From Lachnospiraceae bacterium (GTDB taxonomy: Bacteria; Bacillota; Clostridia; Lachnospirales; Lachnospiraceae), in the NCBI GenBank assembly GCA_017936785.1, contig JAGBEV010000052.1, forward strand, positions 1 through 64,000: 64,000 bases of DNA, read 5' to 3'. The translations under genes and the position numbers were made by a program. Below, in pieces: positions 61,180 through 64,000 of the stretch. The notes under the pieces were generated by a model. That model made no database searches, was not told the origin of the DNA, and was given only the letters and a program-made list of their open reading frames with translations. The stretch's first letter is position 1; each line of letters starts with the position of its first letter.

Positions 61180-62464
61180 GCTGAAAAAGCAGGTCATTGT
61201 CGTGGCGGTTATCATGATCGCAGCAGTGGTTGCAATGGTATTTGTTGCCAACTATATACAGAAAAATAATTCCTCCGGAAATCGGGACAATTTACGGGTG
61301 GAAGAAATGCAGGGGGAAGAGGGTCAAAATCCGGAAGGCGTAGAGGATAAAAGTTTTCAGACCGGAGAATATGGGCTGGACCCTGATAAAGATCCTTCGG
61401 CGTTTCTGCAGGATGAAGATTTTTTTGATCCGATAGTGGAAGTGCAGGACCCGAATGTTACCCTGTCCCTTTTAGTCAGTTCCGTGGAAAAGGATATGAG
61501 GGTAAATGTTGTCAACGGAAACGGAGAACTGATGGGGGATTATCCCTTTCAGGTTGAAGTTACAGGCACAGACGGAAAGACTCATACTTATAAGGATGCA
61601 GACAGGGATGGCAGTATTTATGTGGCGCCGGTGGACCCGGGAGATTATCAGGTGTCGCTTTGTGAAGTGGAAGGATATCTGTTAGCAGAAGAAAACGTTC
61701 CCATTACGGTCAAGGAACAGATAGACTACACTGTGATCGATGATATTTCCTATATGATCAAGTCTGTAGATGAGATTGATGAAGCGGCAGAGGATACTGC
61801 CATTAACGATGCGGAACTGAATTCAGACGGAACGGAGAGCAATAAGCGGCTGGATGATGATGATGCCCTGTTTGGTATCGATGTGTCCAAATGGAATAAG
61901 GAAATCGACTGGGAAAGCGTTAAGGCAGATGGTGTGGATTTTGTTATCATCCGATGCGGATACCGGGGTTCTAAAACCGGTTCTTTAGTAGAAGACCCCT
62001 ATTTTAAGAAGAATATAGAAGGGGCGGAAGCTGCCGGAATCAAAGTGGGAGTATATTTCTTTACCCAGGCTACCACAGAGGTGGAAGCCGTGGAAGAGGC
62101 AAGTATGGCTTTGATGCTTTGTAAAGGATATAAACTGGCGCTTCCCATCTTTATTGATACAGAAGGCGCAGGAGGAAGCGGAAGGGCAGATGGCTTGAAT
62201 GTGGAAACCCGCACAGCAGTCTGTGAAGCTTTTTGCCGCACCATTGAAAATTCCGGATTCAATTCCGGGGTATATGCCAGCAAAAACTGGTATAACAACA
62301 ATCTGAACACAAAAAATCTTTCGGATTATACCATCTGGTTAGCGCAGTATTCTAAGGGGGTAACTTATGATGGAGATTATGATTTATGGCAGTATACTTC
62401 TGCAGGTACTATAGATGGTATTGAAACAAGAGTAGATCTGAATATGTGTTATAAGGATTTTTAA
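61169..62464 (+). CDS. Membrane-anchored GH25 lysozyme
   Basis: 431 residues from ATG 61169, which lies inside the end of rmlA with AGAGG upstream. One N-terminal membrane helix (residues ~8-30) is followed by an acidic linker. A prealbumin/Cna-B-like beta domain spans ~90-195 ([18 protein letters not shown]). The GH25 muramidase domain spans ~230-431: [15 protein letters not shown] with the catalytic-type Asp, [27 protein letters not shown] and [10 protein letters not shown]. It should cut the MurNAc-GlcNAc bond outside the cell. Its coupling to rmlA suggests a role in inserting or attaching glycans in the wall. Confidence 0.92.
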   Translation: MDSRLKKQVIVVAVIMIAAVVAMVFVANYIQKNNSSGNRDNLRVEEMQGEEGQNPEGVEDKSFQTGEYGLDPDKDPSAFLQDEDFFDPIVEVQDPNVTLSLLVSSVEKDMRVNVVNGNGELMGDYPFQVEVTGTDGKTHTYKDADRDGSIYVAPVDPGDYQVSLCEVEGYLLAEENVPITVKEQIDYTVIDDISYMIKSVDEIDEAAEDTAINDAELNSDGTESNKRLDDDDALFGIDVSKWNKEIDWESVKADGVDFVIIRCGYRGSKTGSLVEDPYFKKNIEGAEAAGIKVGVYFFTQATTEVEAVEEASMALMLCKGYKLALPIFIDTEGAGGSGRADGLNVETRTAVCEAFCRTIENSGFNSGVYASKNWYNNNLNTKNLSDYTIWLAQYSKGVTYDGDYDLWQYTSAGTIDGIETRVDLNMCYKDF

Positions 62465-62476
62465 AGGATGTCAGAT

Positions 62477-64000
62477 ATGGAAGAAAACAACGAAAACCTT
62501 TTAGAATATTATAAAGAGGCTTATGAACGGGAAAAGAAGCGGAATGCGGAGCTGACCGATGAACTGGCGGATGCGGTTGCGAAATATACCGAGGTGTCGG
62601 ATCATTTGAACCGGATCAAGAGCAATCCTTTTTGGAAGCTGTCAACGCCGCTGCGAAAGGTCATGCACTTTTTTATCCGTAATTATCAAAGGCTGGCAGC
62701 CCACGGCAATCCCAGGGGCATTGCCCATAAATTGAAATCCAAATGGATTGAGAAACGTGCCATGAAGCAGCACGGCAAAAAAAGTTTTCCCGATGCTAAA
62801 AGGCGCAGACTGGAAGAGGAAACAAAGTTCGACAGGGATATTACTATCAGCATATTGGTGCCCTTGTATAATACGCCCAAGAAATTTTTGACGGAAATGA
62901 TAGACTCCGTTTTGGCACAGACCTATAGAAAATGGGAGTTGTGTCTGGCGGACGGCTCAGATGATGCACATGCTTATGTGGGAAAGATCTGTCAGGAATA
63001 TGCAGCGATGGATTCCCGCATCCGTTATGAAAAGCTTGCCTCTAATGAAGGAATATCAGGAAATACCAATGAATGCTACAAGATGGCAACAGGTTCCTAT
63101 ATCGGATTGTTCGATCATGATGATATTCTGCATCCCAGTGTGCTGTACGAATACATGAAAGCAATCTGTGAACAGGATGCAGATTATATTTACTGCGATG
63201 AAGCGACTTTTAAAAACGGCAATATCGATAACATGATCACCCTGCATTTTAAACCGGATTATGCTATCGATAATCTTCGTGCCAACAATTATATTTGTCA
63301 TTTCAGCGTTTTTTCCAGAGAGTTACTGGAGGGAACGGAATTGTTCCGCTCCCGTTTTGACGGCAGCCAGGATCATGATATGATACTGCGTCTTACTACA
63401 GAAGCAAAGCATGTGGTACACATACCCAGGCTTTTGTATTACTGGCGGTCTCACAAGGGAAGCGTGGCATCGGACATCAGTGCCAAGACTTATGCTATCG
63501 AGGCGGCAAGAGGGGCGATTGCGGACCACCTGACCAGATTTGGATTTAGAGACTTTAAGATCGAGAGCACAAGAGCTTTTGAGACCATTTTCAGAATCCG
63601 TTATCAGTTGACAGCCCATCCCTGGGTGACCATTCTCATTCCCAATAAGGATCACCTTTCGGATCTGAAACGCTGTGTAGAATCCATTCTGGAAAAGACT
63701 ACTTATGAAAATTATGATATCGTCATCGTGGAAAATAACTCTACCACAGATGAGATCTTTACTTATTATGAAGAGATCAGCAAGCATCCCCGCATTCAGG
63801 TGGTGTATTTTGAGGAGGGAGAATTTAATTATTCCCGCATCAATAACTTCGGCGCCAGGTATGCAAAAGGCGATTATCTGCTGCTTTTAAACAATGATAC
63901 TCAGGTGATTACCGTCAACTGGATAGAAGAAATGCTCATGTATGGTCTTCGTGAAGATGTAGGCGTTGTCGGCGCCAAACTATATTATGAAAACAAGACC
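62477..64000 (+). CDS. Tandem GT2 glycosyltransferase (3' end missing)
   Basis: 508 codons are visible and the frame runs off the window. ATG 62477 has AAAGG nine bases upstream; ATG 62468 in the same frame is too close to it. A short N-terminal coiled coil (NAELTDELADAVAKYTEV) is followed by SNPFWKLSTPLRK, then a first GT2 domain (ISILVPLYNTP, GLFDHDDIL, CDEATF, FDGSQDHDMI) and the start of a second (VTILIPNKDH, VIVENNST, LLLNNDTQVI). It is the close counterpart of the GT part of the fusion at 25962, without the kinase-like domain. It should build the polysaccharide backbone or side chain. Confidence 0.88.
   Translation, partial: MEENNENLLEYYKEAYEREKKRNAELTDELADAVAKYTEVSDHLNRIKSNPFWKLSTPLRKVMHFFIRNYQRLAAHGNPRGIAHKLKSKWIEKRAMKQHGKKSFPDAKRRRLEEETKFDRDITISILVPLYNTPKKFLTEMIDSVLAQTYRKWELCLADGSDDAHAYVGKICQEYAAMDSRIRYEKLASNEGISGNTNECYKMATGSYIGLFDHDDILHPSVLYEYMKAICEQDADYIYCDEATFKNGNIDNMITLHFKPDYAIDNLRANNYICHFSVFSRELLEGTELFRSRFDGSQDHDMILRLTTEAKHVVHIPRLLYYWRSHKGSVASDISAKTYAIEAARGAIADHLTRFGFRDFKIESTRAFETIFRIRYQLTAHPWVTILIPNKDHLSDLKRCVESILEKTTYENYDIVIVENNSTTDEIFTYYEEISKHPRIQVVYFEEGEFNYSRINNFGARYAKGDYLLLLNNDTQVITVNWIEEMLMYGLREDVGVVGAKLYYENKT

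Noticed and set aside
1..64000. tRNA, rRNA, CRISPR array or insertion sequence
   Set aside because: None was recognised by reading; the only recombination gene is the tyrosine recombinase at 51243.

Overview
The window reads as one chromosomal stretch of a Gram-positive gut Clostridium, most likely a Lachnospiraceae relative. Support for this is moderate GC, purine-rich ribosome binding sites, and families typical of that group: GBS Bsp-like repeats with a glucosaminidase, a secreted papain-like protease with Fn3 repeats, a GH25 lysozyme, and large tandem GT2 proteins. It is dominated by cell-surface polysaccharide synthesis. Almost every gene is on the + strand, with many 1-20 base overlaps that indicate long operons.

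Region 1 (1-1154) is the end of a wall hydrolase with its terminator. Region 2 (1210-13905) is a complete Wzx/Wzy-type polysaccharide operon. It holds a FlaA1/CapD-type dehydratase, an aldolase-like protein, the initiating sugar-phosphate transferase, a class IV aminotransferase, a GT4, a Wzy-like polymerase and a MurJ/Wzx-like flippase. It also carries a WbpA-B-D-E-like pathway for a diacetamido uronic acid nucleotide. Region 3 (13962-22056) has a large membrane protein interrupted by an in-frame TGA, a 1,675-residue papain-like protease with an exact 384-residue Fn3 super-repeat, and an acyltransferase.

Region 4 (22151-38245) is an ABC-transporter-type polysaccharide cluster. It contains rmlC, Wzm, Wzt with a C-terminal cargo domain, a methyltransferase, and a kinase-coiled-coil-GT2-GT2 fusion. 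I read the last two as a chain-capping module like WbdD of E. coli O9a. Membrane proteins, GT2 enzymes, an FAD enzyme, an SDR and a TIM-barrel isomerase follow.

Region 5 (38246-46643) is a markedly AT-rich three-gene island and the best candidate for an undescribed system. It has a 2,026-residue protein with a Bergerat (GHKL) ATPase near each end and phosphoribosyltransferase-like loops between them. It also has a receiver-like protein and a DUF2971 protein. Region 6 (46836-52116) is a second accessory block: a peptidoglycan amidase, an unknown protein, an adenosine-deaminase-like enzyme with an altered active-site motif, an unknown helical protein and a tyrosine recombinase. The amidase gene and the unknown-protein gene share an upstream sequence motif.

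Region 7 (52244-64000) returns to polysaccharide genes: a GT2, a split membrane protein, a DPM1-like GT2, ugd and a small zinc-ribbon protein on the minus strand, rmlB, rmlA, a GH25 lysozyme, and a tandem GT2 running off the end. A 183-bp near-perfect hairpin lies between the converging GT2 and ugd genes. No rRNA, tRNA, CRISPR array or recognisable insertion sequence was seen.
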